64,000 bases of DNA from Methylobacterium sp. Leaf112 (GCF_001423295.1 NZ_LMNG01000023.1:856-64855); one strand, 5' to 3'; positions 33,854 to 46,278 are shown, numbered from the stretch's first letter. Notes: generated by a model not told the origin, from the letters alone. Program-made: numbers and translations.

Positions 33854-34930
33854 TCACGGCACGGGCCTTTCGGCACCGGATTCGATTCCGGCCTGTCGGA
33901 GGAACTGAACCCGGCCCGCCGCATCCGGGATCAGCTCGGAGAGCAGATCGAGGAGGCTCATCCGGCCGCGCCGCACGATGGTCTCGAGGGCGTAGGAGAT
34001 CGGCGAGTGCGGCTCGGCCCGGCGGAAATAGGCGGCGATCCGAAGGAGCTCGTCGAAGGCCTCGTCCCGCGTCGCGATCTCGGTCTGGACGCCCTTCGGG
34101 GCCGGGCGAGCGGCCGGCCCGTCGGGAGCGGGCGCCGGATCGGGGGCGTCCTGCGGCACCGGCACGGCCACGGTCGCGGCCGGGCCGTACCAGGATTCGC
34201 CGAGCATCCTCCGGTAGACGTCGAGGACGTCCTCCAGAACCGTGCGGATGTTGGACAATGGCGGCGCGTCGGCGCCGCAGAAGGCATCGAGGGTCGCGCT
34301 CATGCGCTGAAACGCCTCGTAGGCCGCGCGGGCCATGTCGGCATGGGCGCGCAGGGCCTCGGAGCCCGCCGCCGCCCGCGCCTCCAGGAAATCCTGGCCG
34401 GACCGGTCGGCCTCCCGCCCCGAGCGCTGCATGTGCCAGAGGGCGTTCGCGCCGTAGGCGTGGTTCGGAAGCAGCGAGATCATCCGGATCGGCTGAATCA
34501 GGACCCCGTCGCCGCCCACGCCGTTCAGTCCGGCCAGGGGAGAGAGCCGGCCCTCCGCATCGTCCTCGTCGTTCGAATGCAGGTCGGGCCAGTACCGGTC
34601 GATCAGCCCGTCGACCAGGGCGAAGCCCTGCGCCAGGCCGGAGAAGCCGTCCTGCCGGACGAGCGCCTCGGTGAGCCAGGCGGTGACCTCCAGATCCTTG
34701 CTGTGGTTCGCCAAAGCCTCGGCGGCAAGCTGACGGACCGTGGTCCAGGCCGCGGGCACCGAGGTCGGCTCACCCGACGCCTCGGCGGTGCGCTCCGCCG
34801 CGCGGGCCTGCGACCGCGCATCCTTCAACCGGAGGTACAGCGCGTCCGAACCGAGATTCGCCCTCAGATCCGAGCCGGCGGGCTCGGGTCCACTGAAACG
34901 CTCCAACAGGGTGGCGAGATCGATCGGCAT
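33854..34930 (-). CDS. tssA: Type VI secretion assembly protein TssA (ImpA family)
   Basis: A 358-aa TssA with an N-terminal ImpA_N domain (PIDLATLLERFSGPEPAGSDLR, then ALVDGLIDRYWPDLH and a GLNGVGGDG stretch) and a variable C-terminal region. TssA recruits baseplate and tail components and primes tube/sheath polymerisation. First gene of the minus-strand sheath operon, divergent from clpV across a 243-bp AT-richer region. Confidence 0.93.
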   Translation of the reverse strand: MPIDLATLLERFSGPEPAGSDLRANLGSDALYLRLKDARSQARAAERTAEASGEPTSVPAAWTTVRQLAAEALANHSKDLEVTAWLTEALVRQDGFSGLAQGFALVDGLIDRYWPDLHSNDEDDAEGRLSPLAGLNGVGGDGVLIQPIRMISLLPNHAYGANALWHMQRSGREADRSGQDFLEARAAAGSEALRAHADMARAAYEAFQRMSATLDAFCGADAPPLSNIRTVLEDVLDVYRRMLGESWYGPAATVAVPVPQDAPDPAPAPDGPAARPAPKGVQTEIATRDEAFDELLRIAAYFRRAEPHSPISYALETIVRRGRMSLLDLLSELIPDAAGRVQFLRQAGIESGAERPVP

Positions 34931-34970
34931 CGACGCTCGATAAAGCGCATCTATCTACGATTGTACAGGC

Positions 34971-34997
34971 CTTGACCGCTCGCGGCAGAGTTATAAT
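34971..34997 (+). promoter_or_regulatory. Candidate sigma70 promoter for clpV-hcp
   Basis: TTGACC at 34971-34976 and a perfect TATAAT at 34992-34997, separated by 15 bp, point towards clpV (start 35174). The spacer is 2 bp shorter than ideal. It lies in the tssA-clpV divergent region, so both operons may be controlled together. Confidence 0.5.
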
Positions 34998-35173
34998 AAC
35001 TGACGCCCGGGGCGTTCGGCGGACCCCGGCTCGGATCCGACTGGCCGGAGCCGCTCTAGCCTGACGACACAAGTAGAATTCGAACTCCACCTTCACGACC
35101 AAGGCTGAACCCCAGTCGAAGACAGCGATCGCAGCGGCTTCATGGTCCGGCGCGGCGGAGCAGACGAGATCCC

Positions 35174-37840
35174 ATGCCGACATTCGACCTTCACGTCGTG
35201 GTTGCAAGACTGGACCCGCCGCTTCGGCAGGCCCTGGAGAAGGCCGTCGGCCTCGCGGTCGCCCGCGAGCACGGGGCGGTTGAGGTCGAGCACTGGCTGC
35301 TGGCCCTCGTCGACGGATGCCGGCCGTTCACCGATCTCTTGAGCGAACTCGACTGCCGGACCGCCTCGGTGTCGAACGAGGTCGCCCATGCACTGGATCG
35401 GATGCGCCGCAGCGGCGGCGGCGCCCCCTCCCTGTCGCAGGCGACGATCGGGTGGATCGAGGAGGCTTGGCTGACGGCCTCCCTCCGCTACGGCCGGGAT
35501 ACGGTCACGGCGGCCGACCTCGTCTCGGCGCTGACCACCTCGACCGCGCTCAGGGCCACGGTCCGGGACATCGCCCCGTCCCTTCGGGTCGATCCGGGCC
35601 GGATGGCGGACATGGCCGCGGCCGTTCCGGCATCGGTCCGAGAATCGGGTGGCCCCCCGGTCGACGGCCGTTCGCCCGAGGACGCCGAGATCGAGCGCTA
35701 CACGGTGGACCTCACCGCTGAAGCCCGGGCGGGCCGGATCGATCCCGTGATCGGGCGCGAGCCGGAGCTGCGCCAGGTCATCGACATCCTCCTGCGGCGG
35801 CGGCAGAACAATCCGATCCTCACGGGCGAGGCCGGGGTCGGCAAGACCGCCATCGTCGAGGCGCTCGCCCTGCAGATCGCCGCCGGCGCGGTTCCGGCCC
35901 CCCTGGCGGACGTGTGCATCCGTGCCCTCGATCTCGGTCTCCTGCAGGCCGGCGCGGGCGTGAAGGGCGAGTTCGAACGCCGGCTCACGGCGGTCATCGC
36001 CGCCTGCAAGGCGGCGCCGACACCCGTCATCCTGTTCATCGACGAGGCGCACACGCTGATCGGCGCGGGCAACCAGGCCGGCGGCAGCGATGCGGCGAAC
36101 CTCCTGAAGCCGGCCCTCGCCCGCGGCGAGGTCCGGTCGATCGCGGCCACCACTTGGTCCGAATACAAGCGCCACATCGAGCGGGACCCGGCCCTGACCC
36201 GCCGGTTCCAGGTGGTGAAGGTCGACGAGCCGGGCGAGGAGAACGCCGTGCGGATGCTGCGCGGTCTCGTGCCGGTCCTCGAAGCCCACCACGGGGTGAC
36301 GATCCGTGACGCCGCCATTGTCGAGGCCGTGCGCCTGTCGGCCCGCTACCTGCCCGCGCGGCAGCTGCCCGACAAAGCCGTGAGCGTGCTCGACACGGCC
36401 GCCGCCGCGGTGGCGATCAGCCGTTCCTCCGACCCGGCCGCCCTGCAGGATCTCGTGGCCGAGGCACGATACCTCGAGACGGAGCGGACCTCGCGGGCCC
36501 GGGACGGCGACAAGGGGGACGGGGCCAAGGGGGACGGGACTGGCGGGCCGGGATCGCCGGGGGAACTCGACGCCCGCATCCGCGCCGTGGAGGAGCGCCT
36601 CGCCGCCGTCCGCGACAGGCTCGGGCGGGAACGGGAACTGATCGCGGCGATCGAGGCCCTGGAGGCCCCCGGGGAGATCGCGCGTCCGGGCGTGTCCGAG
36701 CGGCACGCCGCCCTGACGGCCGACCTCGCGGCGCTGCAGGGCGACGCCCCCCTCGTCCACCGGGAGGTCGACCGCGAGGCCGTCGCCGCCGTGATCGCGC
36801 GCTGGACCGGGATTCCGGCCGGGCGGCTCCTGCGCGACGCGGCCCTCGCCTCGCAATCCCTGGAAGAGCGCCTCAAACGGCGGGTGACCGGGCAGGACGC
36901 CGCGCTCGCGACGATCGCGGCCGCGACGCGGACCGCCACCGCCGGCCTCGCCGATCCGCGCAAGCCGCCGGGCGTGTTCCTCATGGTCGGGACCAGCGGC
37001 GTCGGAAAGACCGAGACCGCCCTGGCGCTGGCCGAGGCGCTGCACGGCGGCGAGGCGAGCCTGACCGTCGTGAACATGTCGGAGTTCAAGGAGGAGCATA
37101 AGGTCTCCTCCCTGATCGGGGCACCGCCGGGCTACGTCGGCTACGGCGAGGGCGGCGTCCTCACCGAGGCGGTCCGGCGCCGGCCCTACGGCATCCTGCT
37201 CCTCGACGAGGTCGAGAAGGCGCACCCGAGCGTTCAGGACGTGTTCTACCAAGTCTTCGACAAGGGCTCCCTGCGCGACGGCGAGGGCCGCGACGTCGAT
37301 TTCCGCAACACCACCGTGATCCTGACGGCCAATGCCGGGTCCGAGACCCTCGCCGCGCTGGCGGCCGACCCGGAGACGATGCCGGAGGGCGAAGCCCTGG
37401 TGGAGGCGATCCGGCCCGAGCTCCTGCGCCATTTCAAGCCGGCGTTCCTCGGGCGCGTGACCATCGTGCCCTACCGACCCCTGACGCCCGAGATCCTGGC
37501 GCGGATCGCGCGGCTCCAGCTCGAGCGGGTGCGCGAGCGCGCGGCGGCCTCGCACGGGACCCGGCTGGTCTGGGAGGACGGAGTCGAGGCGCGGATCGTC
37601 GCCCGCTGCCTCGCGGCGGATATCGGCGCGCGGGCCATCGAGGGCACCCTGACCCGCGAGATCCTGCCGGCCTTGTCCGACCTGATCCTCGAACACGCCC
37701 TCGACGGACGCGTGCCGCGGGAGATCGCCCTCGGCGTGGCGTCCCACGGACAGTTCACCGCCTCGGCCGACGGGGCCCCCGCCGCAACCGCCGGGGCCGC
37801 GACGCCCCCGGTCGCACCCTCGCACGGTCCGCCTTCCTAG
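35174..37840 (+). CDS. clpV: Type VI secretion sheath-recycling ATPase ClpV (TssH)
   Basis: An 888-aa HSP100/Clp AAA+ ATPase of the ClpV class that disassembles contracted TssB-TssC sheath. An N-terminal Clp-N domain (about 10-155) is followed by AAA1 with Walker A GEAGVGKT (218-225) and Walker B ILFIDEAHTLIGAG, a coiled middle domain (about 410-540), and AAA2 with GTSGVGKTE (about 606) and LLLDEVEKAHP. The N-terminal ClpV-specific start FDLHVVVARLDPPLRQALE separates it from ClpB. An Ala/Pro-rich tail follows the D2 domain. It heads the clpV-hcp-lysM block. Confidence 0.97.
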   Translation: MPTFDLHVVVARLDPPLRQALEKAVGLAVAREHGAVEVEHWLLALVDGCRPFTDLLSELDCRTASVSNEVAHALDRMRRSGGGAPSLSQATIGWIEEAWLTASLRYGRDTVTAADLVSALTTSTALRATVRDIAPSLRVDPGRMADMAAAVPASVRESGGPPVDGRSPEDAEIERYTVDLTAEARAGRIDPVIGREPELRQVIDILLRRRQNNPILTGEAGVGKTAIVEALALQIAAGAVPAPLADVCIRALDLGLLQAGAGVKGEFERRLTAVIAACKAAPTPVILFIDEAHTLIGAGNQAGGSDAANLLKPALARGEVRSIAATTWSEYKRHIERDPALTRRFQVVKVDEPGEENAVRMLRGLVPVLEAHHGVTIRDAAIVEAVRLSARYLPARQLPDKAVSVLDTAAAAVAISRSSDPAALQDLVAEARYLETERTSRARDGDKGDGAKGDGTGGPGSPGELDARIRAVEERLAAVRDRLGRERELIAAIEALEAPGEIARPGVSERHAALTADLAALQGDAPLVHREVDREAVAAVIARWTGIPAGRLLRDAALASQSLEERLKRRVTGQDAALATIAAATRTATAGLADPRKPPGVFLMVGTSGVGKTETALALAEALHGGEASLTVVNMSEFKEEHKVSSLIGAPPGYVGYGEGGVLTEAVRRRPYGILLLDEVEKAHPSVQDVFYQVFDKGSLRDGEGRDVDFRNTTVILTANAGSETLAALAADPETMPEGEALVEAIRPELLRHFKPAFLGRVTIVPYRPLTPEILARIARLQLERVRERAAASHGTRLVWEDGVEARIVARCLAADIGARAIEGTLTREILPALSDLILEHALDGRVPREIALGVASHGQFTASADGAPAATAGAATPPVAPSHGPPS

Positions 37841-37906
37841 GGCGCCGGCGAACGTTCCCGGGCGACACCGCCCACACCGCTCCACACGAGACAGAGGGCC
37901 CAAACC

Positions 37907-38383
37907 ATGCCGATTTACCTGCAGATCGACGGAATCCAGGGCGACGCCACCCACGAGACGCACAAGCGTTGGATGGACATCGAGTCGCTGCACTGGAACG
38001 TGACGCGCAACATGAACACCTTTGCGGGCTCCGCTTCGAACCGCGAAGCCTCCGAGCCGACGGTGAGCGAAGTCACCCTGACCAAGGTCAGCGACAGCTC
38101 CACCACCAAGCTGTTCCAAGAGGCCTGCTCGGGCCGCAACGGCAAGACGGCGACGATCCACCTCGTCACCACTGGAAACCCCGGCGACACCTACATCGAG
38201 TTCACGCTGCACAACACGCTGATCGCCGGCTACACCGTCGGCACCACGGGCGACCGTCCGGTGGAGACCGTGACGCTGAACTTCACCAAGATGGACGTGA
38301 AGTACACGCCGTTCGACGACAAGAACGCGCAGCAATCACCCATGATCGCCTCCTACGACCTCGCCACCGCCCGCTCGTCCTAA
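37907..38383 (+). CDS. hcp: Hcp, T6SS inner-tube protein
   Basis: A 158-aa Hcp (TssD), which polymerises as hexameric rings into the expelled tube. The family core is clear: IYLQIDGIQGDATHETHKRWMDIESLHW, LTKVSDSSTTKLF, VTLNFTKMDVKYTPFD. It is the only hcp in the window and has no effector extension. 66 bp after clpV, with an AGAGGGCC-type ribosome site. It is AT-richer in codon choice than its neighbours, as expected for a highly expressed gene. Confidence 0.97.
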   Translation: MPIYLQIDGIQGDATHETHKRWMDIESLHWNVTRNMNTFAGSASNREASEPTVSEVTLTKVSDSSTTKLFQEACSGRNGKTATIHLVTTGNPGDTYIEFTLHNTLIAGYTVGTTGDRPVETVTLNFTKMDVKYTPFDDKNAQQSPMIASYDLATARSS

Positions 38384-38499
38384 CGGGCCGCGGCCACACA
38401 CGCATCGGAACCGGGCCGCGCCGGCGTGCGGCTCGGGTGGATCGAGATCCGGCCTTCGCCCGCCCCGTGGCGCGGCGGCGGACCAACACGGGGAACCCG

Positions 38500-39513
38500 A
38501 TGAAGCCTGTCCGCTACGTGCTGAAGGCGGGCGACACGCTCTGGCGTGTCGCCGAAGCGCATTACGGCGATCCCGCCCGCTGGCCCGATCTCTACGCGTT
38601 CAACAATCGCCCGGACATCCTGGCGATGACCGAGCGGCCCCTCGTCAACCCGGACCGGCTGGTTCCGGGCCAAGCCATCTTCCTGCCCGCCAGCCGGGAG
38701 CGTGCGACGCAGCGGAGGGCGCCCGCCAGCCAGGCGACGCGCTCGCCGGGGGTGCGCGGCGGGGGGAGCGCGGCAGGGCCGATCGCCGACGGCTTGGCCC
38801 GGAACGTGGCGGCCGAGACCCTGGTCAACGATTTCGCCCACGGCTTCCACCTCGCGGACGAGCGCCTCGCGGTGCGGGGCGAAGCGTTCGGCGCCACGCT
38901 CCGGATCAGCGGCGCCATCGCGCTGCAGCGCAACGGCCCTGTCCCGCTGGTGAACTACAGCCTTCGCAGCGCCGAGACGCAGGCGCGGACCCAGTCGGCG
39001 ATGCTGCTGGGGCGGCTCCTGGCCGCGCGCGGCACCCGGCTGGGCTGGAACGCCGGCGCCGCCCGGGTGCGCTACCACGCGCCGCTGCTCGATCTGGCGT
39101 CCGTCGCAGCCCCCGAGGCCCGGCTGACATCGGGCGTGACCGCCCGCGGCGAGCCGGTGCTGACGGCGGAGATCACCCTGCCGGACTTCGCGGGCCGCAT
39201 CGCCAACCACACCTTCGTGGGTCAGGGCGTCACCCTCGCGGTGGAGTTGCGGGCGACGCGGAGCGCCACGGCGGGCGCGGCCGCCCCGACGGGCGCGCGC
39301 GGCGACGATCCGTCGACCTGGACCTGGGCGAGCGCCGCGCCGAGCGCGGGGGTGATGCTCGTCGGAACCATCCTGTCGGAGGCGTGCGTGACCCCGGGCG
39401 GCGGCCTCACCGACATCGTGACCATGCTCGGGTCGTCCGTGGCCGGGCGCAGCCTGCCCGCCGGTCTCGCCGCGGCGGCCCTGCCGCGCACGCCGGTGCG
39501 GATCGGCGGCTGA
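38500..39513 (+). CDS. LysM-domain protein at the end of the T6SS locus
   Basis: A 337-aa protein with an N-terminal LysM domain (about 5-60: YVLKAGDTLWRVAEAHYGDP, then LVNPDRLVPGQAIFLP), a low-complexity linker (65-95) and an unrecognised C-terminal domain of about 240 residues. There is no signal peptide, so the LysM probably acts in the cytoplasm. In contractile phages and extracellular injection systems, cytoplasmic LysM proteins (gp53-like) attach baseplate to spike or tube. That precedent and its place right after hcp suggest a tail-hub role here, where vgrG and PAAR genes are missing. ATG 38500 was chosen because LysM begins immediately. Confidence 0.75.
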   Translation: MKPVRYVLKAGDTLWRVAEAHYGDPARWPDLYAFNNRPDILAMTERPLVNPDRLVPGQAIFLPASRERATQRRAPASQATRSPGVRGGGSAAGPIADGLARNVAAETLVNDFAHGFHLADERLAVRGEAFGATLRISGAIALQRNGPVPLVNYSLRSAETQARTQSAMLLGRLLAARGTRLGWNAGAARVRYHAPLLDLASVAAPEARLTSGVTARGEPVLTAEITLPDFAGRIANHTFVGQGVTLAVELRATRSATAGAAAPTGARGDDPSTWTWASAAPSAGVMLVGTILSEACVTPGGGLTDIVTMLGSSVAGRSLPAGLAAAALPRTPVRIGG

Positions 39514-39547
39514 TCCGGCCGCGCGGCGGTGCGGGCGAACGACGGCC

Positions 39548-40339
39548 TCACCCGCCCACGATCTGCCCGGCCCGGTAGGGGGTGAACCAGCCCAGGCCCG
39601 CCTCGGTGCCGGCGGCGGGGTTGTACTCGCAGCCGACGAAACCGGCGTAGCCGAGGCGGTCGAGTTCGGCGAATAGGAACGCGTCGTTCATCTCGCCGGT
39701 GCCGGGCTCGTTGCGGGCGGGCACGCTCGCGGTCTGGACGTGGCCGACCAGCGGCAGGAGGGCGCGCAGGCGGGTGGTCACGTCGCCGTGCAGGATCTGG
39801 CAATGGTAGAGGTCGAACTGGAGCCGGAGGTTCGGCAGGGCGAGGTCGCGGATGAGATCGACCGCCGCCCCGAAATCAGCGAGGAAGTACCCCGGCATGT
39901 TGCGGGCGTTGATCGGCTCCAGCACGAGGTCGAGCCCCGCACGGGCGAGCCGTTCGGCGGTCCACGCCACGGCCCGGCGATAGGCGTCCCGCGCCGCCGG
40001 GTCGCGCGGGTCGGCGAGGCCCGCCATGAGGTGCAGCCGGGCGACGCCCGTGGCGGCGGCGTAGGGCAAGGCCGTCTCGATGCCGGCCTGGAGCTCAGCG
40101 AATCGGTCGGCCAAGGCCGCGAGGCCGCGCTCGCCCGCGTCCCAATCGCCCGGCGGCAGGTTGAACAGGGCCAGGGTCAGGCCGTGCCGGGCGAGGCGGT
40201 CGGCGATCGCCTCCGGCGGATGGCCATAGGGGAACAGGCACTCGACCGCCGTGAAGCCGGCCTGCGCCGCCGCGGCGAACCGGTCGAGGAACGGCACCTC
40301 GGTGAACATCAGGGTGAGGTTGGCGGCAAAGCGCGGCAT
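39548..40339 (-). CDS. hyi: Hydroxypyruvate isomerase (Hyi/OtnI family)
   Basis: A 263-aa TIM-barrel of the xylose-isomerase-like Hyi family, which interconverts hydroxypyruvate and tartronate semialdehyde or acts in related sugar-acid catabolism. Landmarks: FAANLTLMFTEVPFLDRF, VECLFPYG, catalytic LEPINARNMPGYF, LQFDLYHCQ and GFVGCEYNP, with metal-ligand Glu and Asp residues in place. Normal length about 260. ATG 40339 fits the family start MPRFAANL; a longer frame adds 21 unrelated residues. Convergent with the lysM gene. Hydroxypyruvate is a serine-cycle intermediate, so the gene suits a methylotroph. Confidence 0.9.
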   Translation of the reverse strand: MPRFAANLTLMFTEVPFLDRFAAAAQAGFTAVECLFPYGHPPEAIADRLARHGLTLALFNLPPGDWDAGERGLAALADRFAELQAGIETALPYAAATGVARLHLMAGLADPRDPAARDAYRRAVAWTAERLARAGLDLVLEPINARNMPGYFLADFGAAVDLIRDLALPNLRLQFDLYHCQILHGDVTTRLRALLPLVGHVQTASVPARNEPGTGEMNDAFLFAELDRLGYAGFVGCEYNPAAGTEAGLGWFTPYRAGQIVGG

Positions 40340-40497
40340 GGGTCCTGGCACTCCCGGGCATTCGAAGAGGGCGTTCGCAACCGGCCGGCCGCGTGCCCGC
40401 ACATTGCCCTTGGCGAGTCGGCAGGTTAGCCCGGCAGCGTACAGATCCGAAACGGTCCGCGCTTCGGGCTCGGGCCGGAGAAGCGGGGTCCGGCGGC

Positions 40498-41748
40498 ATG
40501 GCGCAACTCACCGACAGCAGCCTCGTGGGTCGCGGACGATCCCTCGCCCTGTCCCTCGACGAGGCCGTGGCCCGCGTCGCCGCGCTCCCCGTGCGCGCCG
40601 GCATCGAGAGCGTGAGCCTCGGCGAGGCCGACGGCCGGGTGGCGGCGCACGCGCTCACCGCCCGCCGCGACGTGCCGCCCTTCGACAATTCCGCCGTCGA
40701 CGGCTACGCCGTGCGGGCCGTCGACCTCGCCGCCACGGGCGAGACCCGCCTGCCCGTGCGGGGCCGCATCGCCGCCGGGCAGACCGGCATTGCCCTCCCC
40801 GGCACCGCCATGCGCATCTTCACCGGCGCGCCGATGCCGGAGGGCACCGACACGGTGTTCATGCAGGAGGATGTCCGCCGCACCGGGGACGAGATCGTGC
40901 TGCCGGCCGGTCTGGCACCGGGAGCCAATTGCCGCCAGAAAGGCGAAGATGTCGGCACGGGCCAGCGCATCGTCGCCGCGGGCCACCGCCTGACCCCGGC
41001 CGACATCGGCCTCGCGGTCGCCGCCGGCCACGGCCGGCTCGACGTGCGCCGGCGCCTCCTGGTGGGGCTGTTCTCAACGGGCGACGAACTCGCCGAGCCC
41101 GGGGCCGCCCTCGAGGCCGGCGCGATCCACGATTCCAACCGGCCGATGCTCGCCGCCCTGCTGCGCCGCCTCGGCGCCGACGTGCGCGATCTCGGTATTC
41201 TGCGCGACCGGCCCGAGACCCTCGGCGCGCGCCTCGCGGCGGAAGCCGGCCGGCACGATTGCCTCATCACCACCGGCGGGGTCTCCGTCGGTGAGGAGGA
41301 TCACGTCCGCCCCGCAATCGAGGCCGTCGGGCGGCTCGATTTCTGGCGCCTCGCCATCAAACCCGGGCGCCCCGTCGCCATGGGGGACATCGCCGGAACG
41401 CCGTTCGTCGGCCTGCCGGGCAATCCCGTGGCCGCCTACGTCACCCTCCTCTTCGTGGTGCGCCCCCTCCTCGCCCGGCTCGGCGGCTGGGACTCGCCCC
41501 CGCCCCTGGCGGTCGCGGCCCGCGCCGCCTTCGACCACGCCAAGAAGGCCGGCCGGCGCGAAATCCTCCGCGTCGGCCTGCGCCGAACCGACGACGGTAC
41601 CCTCGAGGCGGTCCGGCCCGCGGGCGCGGCGGCGGGCGGTTTGTTGTCGCTCGCGGCGAGCGACGGCCTCGCCGTCTTGTCCGAGGACCTGACCGCCGTG
41701 CGCGTGGGCGACGGGATCGCGGTCTATCCCCATACGAGCCTCGCGTGA
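40498..41748 (+). CDS. moeA: Molybdopterin molybdenumtransferase MoeA
   Basis: A 416-aa MoeA, which inserts molybdate into adenylylated molybdopterin in Mo-cofactor biosynthesis. The family motifs PPFDNSAVDGYAVRA, GVSVGEEDHV and GLPGNPVAAYVT are intact. ATG 40498 gives the standard start (SLDEAVARV about 20 residues later). Monocistronic here, divergent from hyi and followed by a hairpin. Confidence 0.95.
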   Translation: MAQLTDSSLVGRGRSLALSLDEAVARVAALPVRAGIESVSLGEADGRVAAHALTARRDVPPFDNSAVDGYAVRAVDLAATGETRLPVRGRIAAGQTGIALPGTAMRIFTGAPMPEGTDTVFMQEDVRRTGDEIVLPAGLAPGANCRQKGEDVGTGQRIVAAGHRLTPADIGLAVAAGHGRLDVRRRLLVGLFSTGDELAEPGAALEAGAIHDSNRPMLAALLRRLGADVRDLGILRDRPETLGARLAAEAGRHDCLITTGGVSVGEEDHVRPAIEAVGRLDFWRLAIKPGRPVAMGDIAGTPFVGLPGNPVAAYVTLLFVVRPLLARLGGWDSPPPLAVAARAAFDHAKKAGRREILRVGLRRTDDGTLEAVRPAGAAAGGLLSLAASDGLAVLSEDLTAVRVGDGIAVYPHTSLA

Positions 41749-41809
41749 GCTTGCCGTCGCGGGCGGCGTTGAGGGGACGACCCGCCTGGCCACGGGATCG
41801 GGTGCGGGC

Positions 41810-41827
41810 GCCCTCCCCCGGGAGGGC
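41810..41827 (+). terminator. Hairpin after moeA
   Basis: GCCCTCC (41810-41816), loop CCCG, GGAGGGC (41821-41827): a perfect 7-bp GC stem 62 bp after moeA. No T-run follows, so it may slow polymerase or protect the mRNA end rather than terminate intrinsically. Confidence 0.45.
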
Positions 41828-42121
41828 ACCGGGTTCGGACACGGGCCCGCGGGCGCGCGTCGGAAGCCGCCCTCCGCCAGCGTGAGGCACGAGGGCGCTC
41901 CCTCTCTTGTAAGGCGTGGCGGCCCGCGTCATCCGCGCGAGGAACCGAGGCCACAGCCCGTGTGGCGTCAGGCTGACAACCGCGGTGGACGAGGTCCCCG
42001 TCGGGCCGAGGCTGGCGAAGCGCCCGGACCGTCGACGCCGTCCCGGACGTTCGACGGGTCTCGGACACGTCAGAAATCCGCTGGGGTGAGGGCTGCGTCG
42101 CGCCGAGAAGTGTGAATCCGC

Positions 42122-42200
42122 GAGCCGCGACGGTAAGGGAGCACTGGCGCGACGGCACGCGAGTAGGCACTTCACATGGGGACGGTACGAGACCGGGCTC
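42122..42200 (+). promoter_or_regulatory. Possible yybP-ykoY-like (Mn2+) riboswitch leader of terC
   Basis: GAGCC (42122-42126) plus CGGT (42131-42134) can pair with ACCG (42192-42195) plus GGCTC (42196-42200). This closes a domain that has GGGAGCA (42137-42143) on its 5' side and CGAGA (42188-42192) on its 3' side. These resemble the GGGGAGUA and CGAGACC loops of the manganese-sensing yybP-ykoY riboswitch, which commonly precedes TerC-family genes. The 5' loop deviates from consensus, so this is a hypothesis only. Confidence 0.3.
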
Positions 42201-42269
42201 ATGTCCCCCGTTCGGGCGCACGCCCGGAACGGCATCCGCTTCCGCCAGACGACGCCCCATAAGGTTTCG

Positions 42270-42957
42270 ATGATCACCCTCGACACGCCCTTCCTCGTCT
42301 CGGTGCTGCAGATCGTGTGGATCGACCTGCTGCTCTCCGGCGACAACGCCGTGGTCATCGCCCTGGCGTGCCGGGCCCTGCCGCCGCGCCAGCGCCGCAT
42401 CGGCATGCTGCTCGGTGCCGGAACGGCGGTCGCCCTGCGCATCGTCTTCGCCCTGGCGATCACCTGGCTCCTTGCGGTGCCGCTCCTGCGCGTGGTCGGC
42501 GGCGTGCTGCTGGTCTGGATCGCCGTGAAGCTGGCGCTCGGCGAGGACGAGGATGCCCACACGGTGGACGAGAGCACCTCCCTGTGGCGGGCGGTTCGGA
42601 CCATCGCCATCGCGGATGCGGTGATGAGCCTCGACAACGTCGTCGCCATCGCGGCCGCCGCCAAGGGGCATGTGGAGCTGTTCGTGTTCGGGCTGCTGCT
42701 GTCGATTCCCCTCATCGTCATGGGCGCCACCCTCATCAGCCGCCTTCTCCAGAAGTATCCCGCCATCGTCTGGGCCGGCGCGGGCCTGCTCGGCTGGATC
42801 GCCGGCGAGATGATCGCCACCGACCCCTTCGTGGTCGAGCGGATCGCCGCGGTGCCGCATGCCGCGACCTGGGCGGCCGCGGCCTGCGCCGCCTTCGTCA
42901 TCGGCGTCGCCGCCCTCCTCACGCGGCGCCGGACCCAGGCTGCCGACGCGGTGCAGC

Positions 42958-42965
<8 letters not shown>
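42270..42965 (+). CDS. TerC/YjbE-family integral membrane protein
   Basis: A 231-aa polytopic membrane protein of the TerC superfamily (YjbE-like), with about seven hydrophobic segments. The two family motifs are WIDLLLSGDNAVVIALA (residues about 17-33) and IADAVMSLDNVVAIAAA (about 113-129), with acidic residues inside the membrane. TerC-family members export or handle metal ions, in several bacteria Mn2+. ATG 42270 with AAGG just upstream fits; an upstream ATG at 42201 would overlap the leader hairpin. The stop overlaps the GTG start of the histidine kinase by 8 nt. Confidence 0.85.
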
Positions 42966-46020
<3,055 letters not shown>

Positions 46021-46026
46021 AGGGAC

Positions 46027-46278
46027 CTACCCTTCGAGCACGCCCCAGGACGGCTTCCACACGGCGCCGGGATCGATCACCACGATCTCGAGGCTGCCCT
46101 CGTTGGCCACGTGCACGGCGATGCCGAAGGCCTCGGCCACGGGGAGCGGCCCGGTGGTGCTGAACAGCCGGCCGTCGGCGAGCTTGACCTCGCCCGTCAC
46201 GTCGCCGCACTTCTGGTCGAGGCACAGGGTGACGGCGCTCGCCACGGGGGCCTCGACGCGCCGGAAGGGTTTTGCCAT
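46027..46278 (-). CDS. Small conserved-looking hypothetical protein
   Basis: An 83-aa soluble protein beginning MAKPFRRVEAPVASAVTL. It has two Cys (CLDQKCGDV) and no membrane segment or motif I can assign. ATG 46278. It lies downstream of rplM-rpsI on the same strand but beyond their terminator, and its stop is 6 bp from the convergent kinase stop. The GC-rich codon pattern and clean boundaries suggest a real gene; function unknown. Confidence 0.55.
   Translation of the reverse strand: MAKPFRRVEAPVASAVTLCLDQKCGDVTGEVKLADGRLFSTTGPLPVAEAFGIAVHVANEGSLEIVVIDPGAVWKPSWGVLEG

Larger units (their letters stand above)
41749..42269. other. 521-bp intergenic region with terminator-like and leader structures
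   Basis: No supported gene. It holds a strong hairpin just after moeA (41810-41827), a possible structured leader (42122-42200), and a second strong hairpin (about 42208-42231, CCGTTC-GGGC pairing with GCCC-GGAACGG) just before terC. Confidence 0.6.

Noticed and set aside
35093..38335. A 1080-aa open frame antisense to clpV and hcp
   Set aside because: It mirrors the codon structure of clpV (a high-GC shadow frame), has repetitive Gly/Arg-rich composition and no family motif; clpV is unambiguous.
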